Source: Anisodus tanguticus (lineage: Eukaryota; Streptophyta; Magnoliopsida; Solanales; Solanaceae). From it: a DNA stretch of 64,000 nt. This document shows, one piece after another, positions 11,882 to 23,134 of the stretch; the first letter of the stretch is position 1, and the number at the start of each line of letters is the position of its first letter. The translations under genes were made by a program, and so were the position numbers. Below the pieces are notes generated by a model that was not told the DNA's origin, made no database searches, and saw only the letters and a list, made by a program, of their open reading frames with translations. Location: assembly GCA_034509755.1 (NCBI GenBank), contig CM067543.1, positions 14,694,954 through 14,758,953 on the forward strand, given 5' to 3'.

Positions 11882-14181
11882 TGTAACACCCCATATTTTT
11901 GGGTAACGGTTGAACACATAAACGTAGGCAAGTAGACTGGACTCCAGGAAGTTTATGTTGCACTCACGTTGCTGAAAAGGAAATTAGTATGTAAAAGGAC
12001 ATAATCCTGAAATAATTTTGGATTTAATAAGTGCAATGACGGGGAGCATTAATAATAATTGTGTATCCCCGAAGAGGTTATAGACTAGTATTATATTACA
12101 GGAATTATGACTTTAGGTATAAGAGGATTTTATAAATCGCCGGGATTTAAATAATTTGAGATCGGGGATTTAATTGTGTGTATAATTAATTAATTATGGG
12201 ATTAATTAATTATACTTGGGGACAAAACATAGTGGGACATTACGTGGAAAGTTATAACACTTGGCTCAAGTGACTACGCCTTATACTCGATCGGTGGCAG
12301 ACCCCCAAGTCTCCAAGTCGTTCACCTCCTTCTCTATATTAAAGCCTCCATCTTCTCCAATCTTCTCTATTTCTAAAGACCTCCATTCCTTAGGCTCTGT
12401 AGAAATCATTTTGGGGTAAAATTTTCATTCATAAAACGCCCTGAAATTCTCGGTCGAAATTGGGGATTTCCTTGAACTTTCATATAACCAAAAAGGGGAG
12501 AAATTCGTGGTGTTCTAGACCTTAGTTCCTGTGGAATTTAAACCTTGAAGTAAGGTTGAAGGTTCAGAAACCAAGCCGAGACTTTGAGTCTCGGCAAGGC
12601 TAAAGCAAAACGATTCCAGTGTTTCTGGTTCTGTCGGTCGGAGTCCGATACGAGCGAAAGGGTTCCGGCGATTCTCGTCGCCGTGTTTAACAGAGGTAAT
12701 CTTTTTGTTCCTAAACTTCGTACAATTTCAGAATTTGATTCTTGCTACTAGTTCTAAGACGATTATCGAAAATGCTAAATTTGGGTTGGGTGTTGTCGGA
12801 ACTGCCGTAATTGTAAGTTATTGGGATTGCATATGAAATCGTTGTACTATTTTTGGGATTGTAGCAGTAAAAAGAAGGATTAAGAGGGTTGGGTGTTTTG
12901 CTACTTACATAGGCTTCAATATAGAGCGAATATAGGTTCTACGCGTTCAAGGTATTCGTTAGAATGTCCCTAAGAATCTGTTTCTAATATTTTGAGTCGA
13001 TTATGATTTAAATCATCCGTATGATGTAGACAATCGATCATAGAGCTTACAAGGACCCGCGAAACTTAGATGATTTTGACAACAAGGTATGCAAGGCTCT
13101 TTCGTTCTTTTGGCATAATTCTATGTGCGAAACATAACTATCGTGTTGCTACATAAAGTACTCTACTCTTAGTAGTTATGAATGATCAAGTTATTGACTC
13201 ATATGTTGAAAGAATGTCCAAATATGTTTCTAAGACCTTATCCCAATGTTAACCAAATGTGTAAAGGATATTATGTCGCTCCGGATGTTTATTATTATTC
13301 ATGCATTTCATTGGCATTGAATTCATATATTACCCCGGACCACTTGTTCTATGCACATTACTATATGATAAATATTATATATATATGTATGGGAGTTGGG
13401 GAAAGGGAAAAATGCGTTATATACGCACACCACATGCATCTGGTACAGATTATCACAAAAAGAGCCCGAAGAGGCCAATATGATGTGATGATGTGATGCC
13501 CTTGTGTGGTGATATAACCTGATGCCCACGGAGGCGGTTATGAGAGGATTCATGTGTGGATATTAGCATACCGCATTTGCATTGTGCATACATTCATTAA
13601 TCATTATATGGTATGATGCCCACATAGTCTATTATGGTAAGGAAAATGCCTGAAGAGGCTGATATATATGTATACTGCATTATGCATAACATTTAGGCAT
13701 GTGTATTAGGGCCCTCAGAGGCATTTTCTGATGTTCAGTTGTTTCTGTTTTAGACTATGATATGTTTCTGCTATGTTATTTCTTATGCCTGACATACTCA
13801 GTACATCAGTCGTACTGACGTCCCTTTTGTCGGGGACACTGCGTTTTATGCCCGCATGTTTATATTGCGAGAGTGACAGTTCGCCCTAGTGGGTTGCTGT
13901 TTCAGCTGATATTGGGAGCGCTCTATTCATTTCGGAGTCGCGGTCTGGTCGTGGTATTTTTACTCTTTAGAGGCTTGTAGATAGGTGTCCTGTGGTTAGT
14001 TGTCATGTATGGCCTTGCCGGCCCTAGTATAAAAATGTGTAAGTGGGCTTTTGGGTTAAAACTCTATTTAATCTTTCACGGTTCAGTCTGTGTTAAATAT
14101 GATTAAGGGTGGAGTGTAAATGTGGTGCCCGACGGGTAGGGTTCGGGTGCCCGTCGCGGCCCTCCGGTTTGGGTCGTGACA
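11882..14181 (+). repeat. Element B 3' LTR (2,300 bp)
   Basis: Co-linear copy of 5646-7968, with the same termini and a near-identical inverted repeat at about 12179-12212. The TATA-like word reads CTATATTAAAG here. It is followed by the target duplicate CATGT. Confidence 0.9.
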
Positions 14182-14186
14182 CATGT

Positions 14187-14306
14187 ACTTCAGTATGATT
14201 CAGTATTTTAGTATGATTCTCAGTTCCTTATTTTATATCCCTAAATGTTAAACACATGTATTTGGGCCCGAGGCCGTAGTTAATGCTTTATGCATATTTG
14301 GGCCTG
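14187..14306 (+). repeat. Element A: 3' LTR, resumed part
   Basis: After the CATGT duplicate the host LTR continues. The words TATTTGGGCCCGAGGCCGTAG and ATATTTGGGCCTGA are the kind seen inside gypsy LTRs. It gives way to copia LTR sequence at about 14305. Confidence 0.5.
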
Positions 14307-14492
14307 ACGATCCGCTTTGTGAGGATTTCCAATTTGAAATGCACTTGTATGTCTAGGCCGTGGACAAAGAGAATTCATCCTCTTTGTGAGAATTTCCGAT
14401 TACCGGTGACACGAGTCGTGGTTGTAGACGATCCGCAAGAAAAATCATAAGTCTCCTAAACTAGTATTTTATGATTCAAATACGTACTGCAT

Positions 14493-14503
14493 TGGTATCA
14501 GAG
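14493..14503 (+). other. Primer-binding site of element G
   Basis: TGGTATCAGAG followed by TTATAGGCTCG is the common primer site of plant Ty1/copia elements. It follows the LTR end ATACGTACTGCA. Confidence 0.8.
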
Positions 14504-15898
14504 TTATAGGCTCGTGTTCCGATGGTTGACATGATTAGTATGCAAAACGTATTTTTAGGTTTTAATATTAAATTTATAATTTAATTGCATTATTTTACAT
14601 CTATAAATTCCTAGTTTTTGCATGAAACCTTAGGGTTTTTAAAGATCTCGTTGAGAACTTTCCGATGATATGTGGATTGTAATGTTTTGCCAAGTAACTT
14701 GTGCGATATTGAATTTTATAATTTTATGGTTTTATTATCATGACTTTAACCCCAAAAATTCAGTAATTTGTGTTTCATGCGATTTAAAAAAAAAAAGTTT
14801 GGTAATCTGTTACCCATATGTTTTTGAGCAAAATCATATAATCAATTATGATTTTCACCGAAAAATTCGATCGGGTTTTAAAGAAACCCGTTAGGGTTTG
14901 TTATAAAATTCATCAATTCTTGATCATATGGATCGATCTTTGGATGATTTTACTTTGATTTGACGGTTTAAATCAATCTTAAAATACGTTTGGGATGTAA
15001 ATCAGTGATTTAATCAAAGAAAGTTGGTAAAAAAATATGATTTTGGCCGGAAGACCTGCTGACCCATCGATAAAAAAAAAATTAACCACATTTTATTTTT
15101 GAATTTTGGCATTTTCTTGATGTGTTTTGAGCAATTGATGCTTGAAATAAATCCTAAAACACGTTTCTGACAAAACTTTGTTTTTAATTAAATCAAATTA
15201 GTAAAATGATGAAGAAAATAGAGTCGGGTCACGGAAAATCTATTTGCATGCACATGGTTCACGGGGTAGCCGGCATGGGTGGAGAAGAAGTTGTTGGACA
15301 TCATCTGACGTGAAGCCCAATCTCGACTGAAACATGTTTCTGGAGAGTGCGGTTCACCCTGGACTATGATTTTGATGATTTTTTTTTTTGCTCAAAATTA
15401 AATTTATGAGTTTTTAAATATTTTTGAAATTATTTTTATACACGGTAAAAAAATATTCCATAATTAATATCATTCTGAAAATGTTAATTATGTATTAATT
15501 ATTTTCACTAGTATTTTTCTAAAATAAAAAATATAAAAATTATTATATGATACATAGAACATGTCTGTGTAACTCACTTTCCCTAAAAATCTATGAAAAA
15601 AAAATCTATTTTCTAAGTGAAATAAGATATAAATATTGATTTTCTCTTGATTTGTTTTTGAAAAAGCATAAAAATTAAATTTTCAGATCTAATTAAATTA
15701 TTCTATTCATACATAAGTGTATCTAAATAAAGATCTGATATTTTTATTTGGTGTGTATATATCACTTATTTAATCAAGAGATAAAAATATTTATTGAAAT
15801 ATTTGGTGACTTAGCTTGACTTGATTTGGTTATTTTACATTTAACATCTATCCTTAGACGATGATTGGGATCATAGTGAACTTTCAACACCGGAATTT

Positions 15899-16700
15899 AT
15901 GTTTATGTTTATTTGCCCTGTCAATTTGCTAAAGTTACATTTATGTGTATGGAAATTATTAAACATGCGTGCTTTTATGCTAATTGTGAAATTTTGTGTT
16001 TTACAAATATGTATAACTTTTGTGTTTTACAAATATATAGAGCTTTCTACTGGTCTACAGAATATTGTTGTAGAGCTTATCAAAAGTGAAAAGCTCAACG
16101 GTAACAATTATAAAATATTAAACTGTAATATGTGTTGGAAGAACTTTTTTCTTGATTGTAAATGATGTCATGAATGAAGACTGTGATGTCCAAAAAAAAT
16201 CTAGCTCGCATTATGTTGTTGAGCTGTGAAGATGTCACAGGAAATTTTACTCACAAGATTATCAAAACTCTGTGGGATAATCTTGAATTTAAGTGTGGTA
16301 GCACTACGGGTTACCAGACATAAGGTCATAGGTTGACTAATGAGAATCAAGTTCAAGTGATTTTCTGTTTTTCGCCTCAAATTTAGGAGCATGTGAAGAT
16401 GCATCTGACTCGAATAAAAGTAATAGCACAATTTATCATGTGAGATAACACATAAAGTTAGAAGAGAAGCTGCATGAGGCTGTCAAATAAGGTGCAAAAG
16501 TGCACAAAATAATTTATATCTCAAAAAATTATTTTAAACGTAAAATTAGAGGAAACTGCAAAGTTAAGGCTCAACTAAACAAGAACCCTAAGTGATAACC
16601 AACAAGACGATCGAAAGTGAAAAAATATTATGAGTAAAGTGAATTACTTCAATTGTGATCAAAAGGGTCACCATGCTAGTGATTGCGCTAAGCGTAATAA
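15899..16700 (+). pseudogene. Copia gag remnant of element G
   Basis: The open frame 15899-16165 ends with sequence like a copia gag start (VELIKSEKLNGNNYKI, then a tryptophan-rich stretch). Beyond it, frames shift repeatedly. A zinc-knuckle remnant at about 16639-16692 reads NYFNCDQKGHHASDCAK: the C-X2-C-X4-H-X4-C spacing is visible, but the first Cys has become Tyr. It is not translatable as one protein. Confidence 0.65.
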
Positions 16701-16799
16701 AGCACTTCATAACGAGTCTAAAAAGGCACTTCGTATTCCTTACGCTGGTTGTATATGTGTTGCTAGCTGTATTTTTTTTAAAACTAGTCTTTCATCGTA

Positions 16800-18500
16800 A
16801 TTGACGTAGGAGACATGTACCATATTGTGAGGGAAATGAAGTATTTCTGAACTTGCAATGGGTCTCACATGTGTAATGTGAATATATGTAGGAAATGACA
16901 TTAAGGTTATTAAAAGAATTGTATCATGTGAATTAGTTATACGTGAAAATCGAGACTTTATCCGATAAAATACTTTAATTGCTTCTTAAAATTCCAAGGA
17001 TACTACTTTGTTTTGGTAATTAAATTTAGGTCTCTATTGAATTTTTCATGTCATTAAGGCATAGGAACAACTTATTTTGGTTCTGATTTTATCAAAAATG
17101 ATTTTATCTTTACTGAATTTTGGAAATTAGTTCCTTCAATTCAATCTTTAGCTTCCTCAATTACCTTATCACATAATCTCAACGCTGATATAAAATTTGG
17201 CATGCTAGACTTGGTCATATGGACCTATGACATGTGAATAAGTCCACTTGTAAATATTATCTAGTTTGAAAAAGCTAATAGAAAATCATATAAGAACACC
17301 ACAAGAACTAAATTTTCATTGCATAGACTCATTCAGAAGTTGTATTTCTATGAATGTGAAAACGTGGCAAACAACTTCTAATTTCATCATGTTAATTGCT
17401 AAAATTACTCATTTTGATAATGTCCATTTGATATCACAAAATCTAAGGCAATAAGTTATTTTAAGAAGTATGTCGAAAAGATTGAAAATGCATTGGACAA
17501 ATCAATGAACGTATTGAGAACCAGTCGACTGAGGCCATGAATACGTCTTGACCCCATTAAGCGAGTTTTTTGGTGATGAAAGTGTTGTTGAGGAGTTCAC
17601 TATTCCAATATTTCACAATAAAGGGTGTTGTGAAAAACATAAATATAATGCTCCTTGAAACGATTAGATCAATGATGACGCAAGTAAATTTACATGTTTC
17701 CTATTGGAAGATGTGTAGCACTAACTTGTTGCCTACGTTCTTAATCGTGTGCCAGCGGAATCAGTTACATCTATATCATATGAGTTATGGACTAATAGAA
17801 ATCTCAAGTATTTTGTGAGACATATTTGATGCACAATTTATGTATATAATGTTTTTTCTCATGACATATTGGGGCTAAGAGGAAGCAAAAATGTCTATAT
17901 AAGATAGTATAAATTAGTATTTATGGAGCTACATCACAGTGCAAGGGTAACTGAATTTGACTAATGAAATGTCACATTTTTAGAGAATGAATAACCCAAG
18001 AAGGGCGAGATAAGTTAAGAGTTGTCTCCTTATGAAATTGAGGACCTAGATCAAACAGGGTCCCTTCATTCGAGTGATTTTTTTTTAAGTGACGATGATA
18101 TAACTTTTCATCTAGATCAAGCTTCATCACCGAATGCGAGTGAAAGTGATCTTGCTCCAAGTGGAAGCGATAATAATCTTCTTATTTCAAATGGGAGTGA
18201 GATGAATCTTGTTTCAAGTGGGAGCGAGATGAATAATTCTAATCCAAGTAGGAATAAAATTAATCCAAATGGAAACAATATGAGATTATATGGATCTCAT
18301 TTAAAATATAGTGCTCCAACAAAATGAAAATGAGCCAAGAATTAACTCTTTTATTCCCTTCAAAAGATAAAATAATCAAATGCAATGGAAGAATACATGG
18401 AGTACTCTAGGAGAATCAACCAAGTTTAGGAACTAGTTGATCTCCCTAAAAAATGTAAAACTATTGAAACCAAATGAGTTCCCAAAGTTAAGCACAAGAT
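16800..18500 (+). other. Decayed protease/integrase part of element G
   Basis: Only traces can be read, such as a copia pre-integrase-like HARLGHMD phrase near 17200-17230. The repetitive Ser/Asn-rich frame at 18022-18327 (repeats of SGSEMNL type) sits where the integrase C-terminus or linker would be; I do not consider it a separate gene. Confidence 0.45.
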
Positions 18501-18519
18501 TGTAGCACAGATAAACGAC

Positions 18520-19790
18520 TAAACTTGTTGCTAAGGTGTATACATAACAGGAGTGATTGACTATGACGTGACTTTCTCACCTGTTATGCGAAATCACCTT
18601 TACTTATTTAATTTTTACAATTGTTGCTAGCTTGGATTTTTATTGCATCAAACGTTAAAGATTGTCTTTCTCGATGGAGAACTAAGTGAAGAATTGATGT
18701 GAAATAATTTTAAAAAATTCATCCGGGCCACAATCATATGATTTATGTTTTGTAGTTTTGTTATGGCCATAAATATTCTTCAAGACAGTGGTGTATATGT
18801 TTTCTTAGTGTGTTCAATTTTATTGACTTCACAAGGGATCATTGCATTTATATTAAAAGATCAAAAAGCAACTTTATACTTATTTCATTATATGTTGATG
18901 ATATATTGATAATTGAATAATAATTTGGAGTATATAACAAGGTAAAGACCTTGTTATCATCTCACTTGGAGATGAAAGATATGGGTAAATATGCATATAT
19001 TCTCGAAATAAAGATTTTGAGAAAAATATTTAAATAAATTATTCTCTAAATGATTAAACTTGCTAAATTTTGACCCTATCAAAACTTCAATGAACAAATA
19101 CAATGTCATGTATGCTAGATTGTGTTCTAAGAGTAAAACATAAGATGAACAGATAAGTAAAGTTCCTTATACCAAGTACGTTGGTAGTCAACGCAAGATA
19201 TGTTTTCTAGACTTGATATTTATTTTGCAATTGGTTTGTAAACAAATATGAAACTAACTTAAATCTAACACATTGTAAATACAGTTAAAAAGAATCATGA
19301 GGTACCATATGAGAACTTCAGTTATGCGCTTTGCCAGATGGGCATGCCATGGAACTGAGGGGATATATTGATGCTGATTGTAGAGGAGATATGGACAAGA
19401 GTAGGTACACATCTGAATATGTTTTGTGTTGTATAATTATGACATATCATAGATAATGAAAAATAATGACTTGTAGATTTATCCATGATGGGAGTTGAGC
19501 TTATGGGTCTCTCATCTGTAAAGCAATCGGTTGTTTGGTTGAAAAGGTTCTTGTATCATGTGTTGATGTTGCAGTTAGTGTTGAACTAGCTAATAACAGT
19601 TTTTGTGACAGCCAAACTGCTATGTGAGCACCAAGAATCCTAAATATCATCATAAAGCCAAACACATTGACATTAAACTTTACTCTATGATGACAAGATT
19701 GCACACAAAAAACTGAAAATAAAGTATATCTGCACAAACAGTTGCAGATTCATTGACTCAGCCAGATCCTAGAGATGTGTGCTTTTATTC
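18520..19790 (+). pseudogene. Copia reverse transcriptase / RNase H remnant of element G
   Basis: A GIDYDVTFSPVM-like segment is near 18550-18595. The RT active-site motif YVDD is at 18891-18902, followed by ILII. The RNase H part has DADCRGDMDKSR-like sequence near 19370-19405 and an HHKAKHIDIK-like segment near 19650-19680. The end of pol reads VADSLTQPDPRDV near 19745-19780. Order and spacing are those of Ty1/copia, with many in-frame stops. Confidence 0.75.
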
Positions 19791-20982
19791 ATGCAAAATC
19801 TCAAGGACTGTGTGGGATTTAATACAGAGTCATTGATTTTTGATTTATTTTTCCCACATTTATGTTTATTGTTTTCTTAAAAATCAAAATAAATTTGATT
19901 TGCATACAGTTTTGAATGTTTGTGTACATTCTTACTATAAATGTTTATTGTACATTCATATTATGGAATGCTTCTGGTGTTCTTTGATATTATTAAAAAG
20001 TATGTCGGGTAGACAGAGGTCAGTTTTCTCACACAGGTGACCACCTCCATAAATTTAGTTTTGGTGGAAAATGAGACGAGACCTTAAGCGAATTATCATA
20101 AGGATAATTAGAGAGCACGTGGCTTAAAGATCTTTGGCATCATACAAGTAATGACAAAAGGTTATTATAATATTTTGATGGTAGAAATAAGTTTCACCTA
20201 ATCTAATTCGAGAGGCCGGTTGTGAGTTCATCTTTATTGAATAGATCAAGGAACTCAGTTCAGATGCATATGGTATCTGAATATCATATGTACAACATTA
20301 TCTCATAAGATAAAGACATATGTTCCATGGGAAAGGAGAAAATACTAAGCACATGTTTCATACCATGTGTGCAAATGACGATCAAAAGTGTTAACATAAG
20401 TTTTATCTCGATTTATTGTTGTGTGAGACCCTAAATTGAGTATCCTCACGACTTCTATTTGTGGTTCAATGCTTCTTCGATGTTCACTATCTTAGTATGC
20501 TACCAAATGACCATGAGAGATTCAGTTTGACGGAGCATAACTAGAAAAGCGAGTGAGATACAAGTTGAGGGACTCATGTGAAGAGGAAGATCATTAACGA
20601 AATCTTATTTAGTTTGTGTTTGCTGGTACTGGTAATGACTTAAGAGTCATAATTGTGAACACAAAAACTATGATACATGAGATCAATGTGATTCAAATGA
20701 TCTAGAGCATTGTGCATACTTCTTATGATCTACTTAAACTCTAACCATTAGCATATAAATACACCATTATAAATATTGGAAAAGGATGATTTCTACATTA
20801 ATACGACAGCTAGGTTTGCATCATCTGATAGAGAGATATCTAGGTTGTGGACAAGGGAGTTCATCTGCTTTGTGAGGATTCCCGACGATCGGTGACACAA
20901 ATTGTAATTACAGACGATCTGCTTACGCAAGGAAAAAATCCGTAAGTCTCCTAAATTAGTATTTTATGATTCAAATACTACA

Positions 20983-21489
20983 TTTGCCAAGTCATGTGGA
21001 TTTATATTCAATGAAGTATTTTCCATTTGTTCAAATTATAAGATTTTTTTTGTCATTCAGATATATATAATTTTTAAAATATAATTCTTGCGTTTATAAA
21101 TATGTAAAAATAATTCTTAAAATACAAGAATCAAAGATATCAGTCCTCATAATTATTTTATTCTTGAGCAGATAAAAAAGGACTTTTGTAAACAAAATCT
21201 CTTATTTGAATAATGCATGGCTCTTATTAGTTTTGAAAAAACAAAACTTTGTAAAATAATGCTTCACTTAAAATGTTTGTAGCATAAAAATTTAATACAT
21301 AGTAGTTTCAGGACCACCTAAGTGAATTGAAAGATATTCTGTTTGAAACCAAAAAAAAAAAAAAAAAAGATATTCTGTTTTATGAATCATCAATATATAT
21401 TTTACAATGACAGACAAGTTAACATCTTCTCATACCAAAAACTAATTTAATATTATATATATATATATCTCCTCCCCTTTCCCATGTAA
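20983..21489. other. AT-rich spacer upstream of FAB1
   Basis: About 500 bp of AT-rich DNA lies between the end of copia element G and the FAB1 promoter region. It has an A-run near 21349-21368 and an (AT)n run near 21455-21468. I see no gene. Confidence 0.6.
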
Positions 21490-21660
21490 TAGAAAAAAAT
21501 ATATAAAACTTAAAATAATATTTATAATTTAAGTAAACACGTGGCAAGAAACTGAAAGGCATAGTCCAAACAATGCATGCACGCACACAAAAGACTGTCT
21601 TTGTCTTATCGCCATACATTATTTTCGTGACTCTCTTTCTCTTTTTTCCTCAATTATTTA
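21490..21660 (+). promoter_or_regulatory. Candidate FAB1 core promoter
   Basis: TATATAAA at 21500-21507 is followed by a pyrimidine-rich patch at 21629-21653 (CTCTCTTTCTCTTTTTTCCTC), a pairing common around plant start sites. No transcript data are available, so start site and TATA use are inferred. Confidence 0.35.
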
Positions 21661-21862
21661 ATTGCAAAAATCAAAATGATTACTATAAACTAATTTAATT
21701 CTAATCACTCTCTCCAATTTCTCAGCCACAACTACAAATTCCCTCATTTTTGTAGTTTTCTCTATAACAACAACAACAAAAATATTATAAAATAATTTGT
21801 AACTGAAAGAACAAATTCGAAGAAGAAGGCGGTGGGCGGTGGCCGGTGGTGAGTTCCGCTAG
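21661..21862 (+). other. FAB1 5' leader exon (non-coding, inferred)
   Basis: The stretch has a leader-like make-up: CT-rich, then CAA repeats, then a GC-rich end (GGCGGTGGGCGGTGGCC). Two donor sites are possible, GTGAGT at 21849 and GTATAA at 21863. It is joined across an intron of about 1.2 kb to the exon starting at 23041. Its start is not defined by the sequence. Confidence 0.45.
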
Positions 21863-23040
21863 GTATAAAGATCTGAAATTAGTTACTATTATTTTGTTAT
21901 GTGAACTGTTGATAAGTAGAGCAATTTTCACTTGTTTGATTTCTCGAACTAATGTATTCTTCAGGGTCGTTGGTTAGAATTATAAAGGTATTAGTAATAT
22001 AAATATCAGTTATGTTATTTTGTATGATTTAATTATTTATGTATTTGTTATTTCAACTTTTACATAAAATAATAACTAAATTCTCTAATAATTTATATAA
22101 CGTATACATGTATTAGTTCGGGTTCTAATTTGCACACCAAATTCCGTATTAATTTTATACATGAATAACTTACCTTATAACCAGCTACAAAACGACCCTC
22201 ACTCTTCAAGTTTGTAGTAATTTTCAGATATAACGGTGATGTAATATATGGAAGGAGTGGAATTTGTTTTGTTTGATTTCATTTGCAGTAATTTGATTTT
22301 TCACTCTAATATGATAAAGGAAGGGTTGCCTTGGAGCAGCGATAAAGTTTTCTTCTGTGTGACCTACAAGGGTTTGAGCCGTGAAAGCGCCCATTAATAC
22401 TGGCATTGGGGGTAGGCTGTCTACGTCGGTGCGGCCCTCGGATGCTTTGTGTACCGGGCTGTCATTTAACTCTATATACTAAAGAGAAAGTTACAACAAA
22501 AATAAATGAGAAGAATCTTCTATTATGGTAAAATAGCAATCGCAGTGGGGAAAATTAGCTAAATCTTGATAAGGGTTTGAGTTAAAATCACTTCTTTTAA
22601 CTCATACGGTGAGGATTGGGATGGAGAAAATAGAATTGGTATTGGTTTTTTGTTTTGTGATTTTGCCTTTGAAAGGAAAATTTGTTAGTATTAGAATGAA
22701 AGAGGCCCAAATAGAGTGGAAAGGGTGTGGAATTCATGTAGCCAAACATAATTAGTTTGGGATTGTGGCGTAGCTTATTGATTGATATTCTTCTGTGATT
22801 TTGGAACTTTATAATATTTTGCCTTTTTCGGTTGTGACGGCTTTGTTTCATGTTAACAGTCTTTACTAATGCCCGAAGAAAAATAATCTAAGCTAATAGA
22901 ACAGTGCTGTGAGATATTCTAACTAAAACTTGACTACCAATTCTTACTTTTTGGAGAATATATGAATTGGCAGTTGTAGAATCTGTAGCAGATGATTAGT
23001 AAATATTCGGTTGAAGGCTGAGTTCCTTTTCTGTATGCAG
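21863..23040 (+). other. FAB1 5'-leader intron
   Basis: The intron ends at a strong acceptor (TTCCTTTTCTGTATGCAG, 23023-23040). It carries a SINE at about 22318-22467. The rest is AT-rich with no gene. Confidence 0.5.
22318..22467 (+). mobile_element. TS-type SINE (Solanaceae), degraded
   Basis: The sequence follows the TS SINE of Solanaceae: GGTTGCCTTGGAGCAGCG, GTGTGACCTA, a pol III B-box-like GGTTTGAGCC at 22371-22380, GGGTAGGCTGTCTACGTC, GTGCGGCCCT, and the end TTTGTGTACCGGGCTG. It is shortened in the GC-rich middle and no clear target duplication is visible. It lies in the FAB1 leader intron in the same orientation as the gene. A tRNA gene is excluded because no cloverleaf can be drawn. 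Confidence 0.8.
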
Positions 23041-23134
23041 TATATATTGGAGACACAGACATACTGGTAGTTACACGAGCTGTGGCAGATGATTATTAGG
23101 TAATGATGAGCATAATAGCCTGGAAGTTGCGTTC
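23041..23134 (+). promoter_or_regulatory. FAB1 leader, second exon, with two upstream ORFs
   Basis: This leader exon precedes the FAB1 start. It holds a 4-codon uORF (23089-23103). A second ATG at 23103 shares the last A of that uORF's TAA. The second uORF is 22 codons, ends at TAG 23169-23171, and overlaps the FAB1 start out of frame. Such uORFs commonly lower translation of the main ORF; the effect here is inferred. Confidence 0.5.

Larger units (their letters stand above)
5646..14181 (+). mobile_element. Element B: complete non-autonomous LTR retrotransposon (LARD-like)
   Basis: This 8,536-bp element has two LTRs (5646-7968 and 11882-14181), both starting TGTAACACCCC and ending GGTCGTGACA. 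It has an initiator-Met primer site at 7973-7984, a polypurine tract AAGGGGGAGAGGA just before the 3' LTR, and a perfect 5-bp target duplication CATGT (5641-5645 and 14182-14186). The 3.9-kb interior has only a short gag-like N-terminal ORF (8188-8454). No protease, RT, RNase H or integrase motif is readable, so it must use enzymes supplied in trans. The LTR termini match element C's, which suggests a related autonomous gypsy family. About ten differences in the first 300 aligned LTR bases (by eye) suggest it is old but much younger than its host element A. Confidence 0.9.
14307..20982 (+). mobile_element. Element G: degraded Ty1/copia element, + strand
   Basis: The end of the 5' LTR (from about 14350, TCTAGGCCGTGGACAAAG) matches the end of a second copy at 20833-20982, so these are the two LTRs. 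A copia-type primer site follows the first at 14493. The interior has, in order, a gag remnant (15900-16700), decayed protease/integrase sequence (16800-18000), an RT remnant with YVDD (18530-18960) and an RNase H remnant (19340-19780). Stops are frequent throughout. The 5' LTR is truncated, and I could not define the start of the 3' LTR. Confidence 0.75.

Noticed and set aside
18022..18327. Ser/Asn-rich repeat frame (SGSEMNL-like units)
   Set aside because: It sits inside the decayed copia element G between integrase and RT, a region that is often low-complexity; not a separate host gene.
22318..22467. Possible tRNA gene (B-box-like GGTTTGAGCC)
   Set aside because: No cloverleaf or acceptor stem can be drawn, and the surrounding landmarks are those of a TS SINE.
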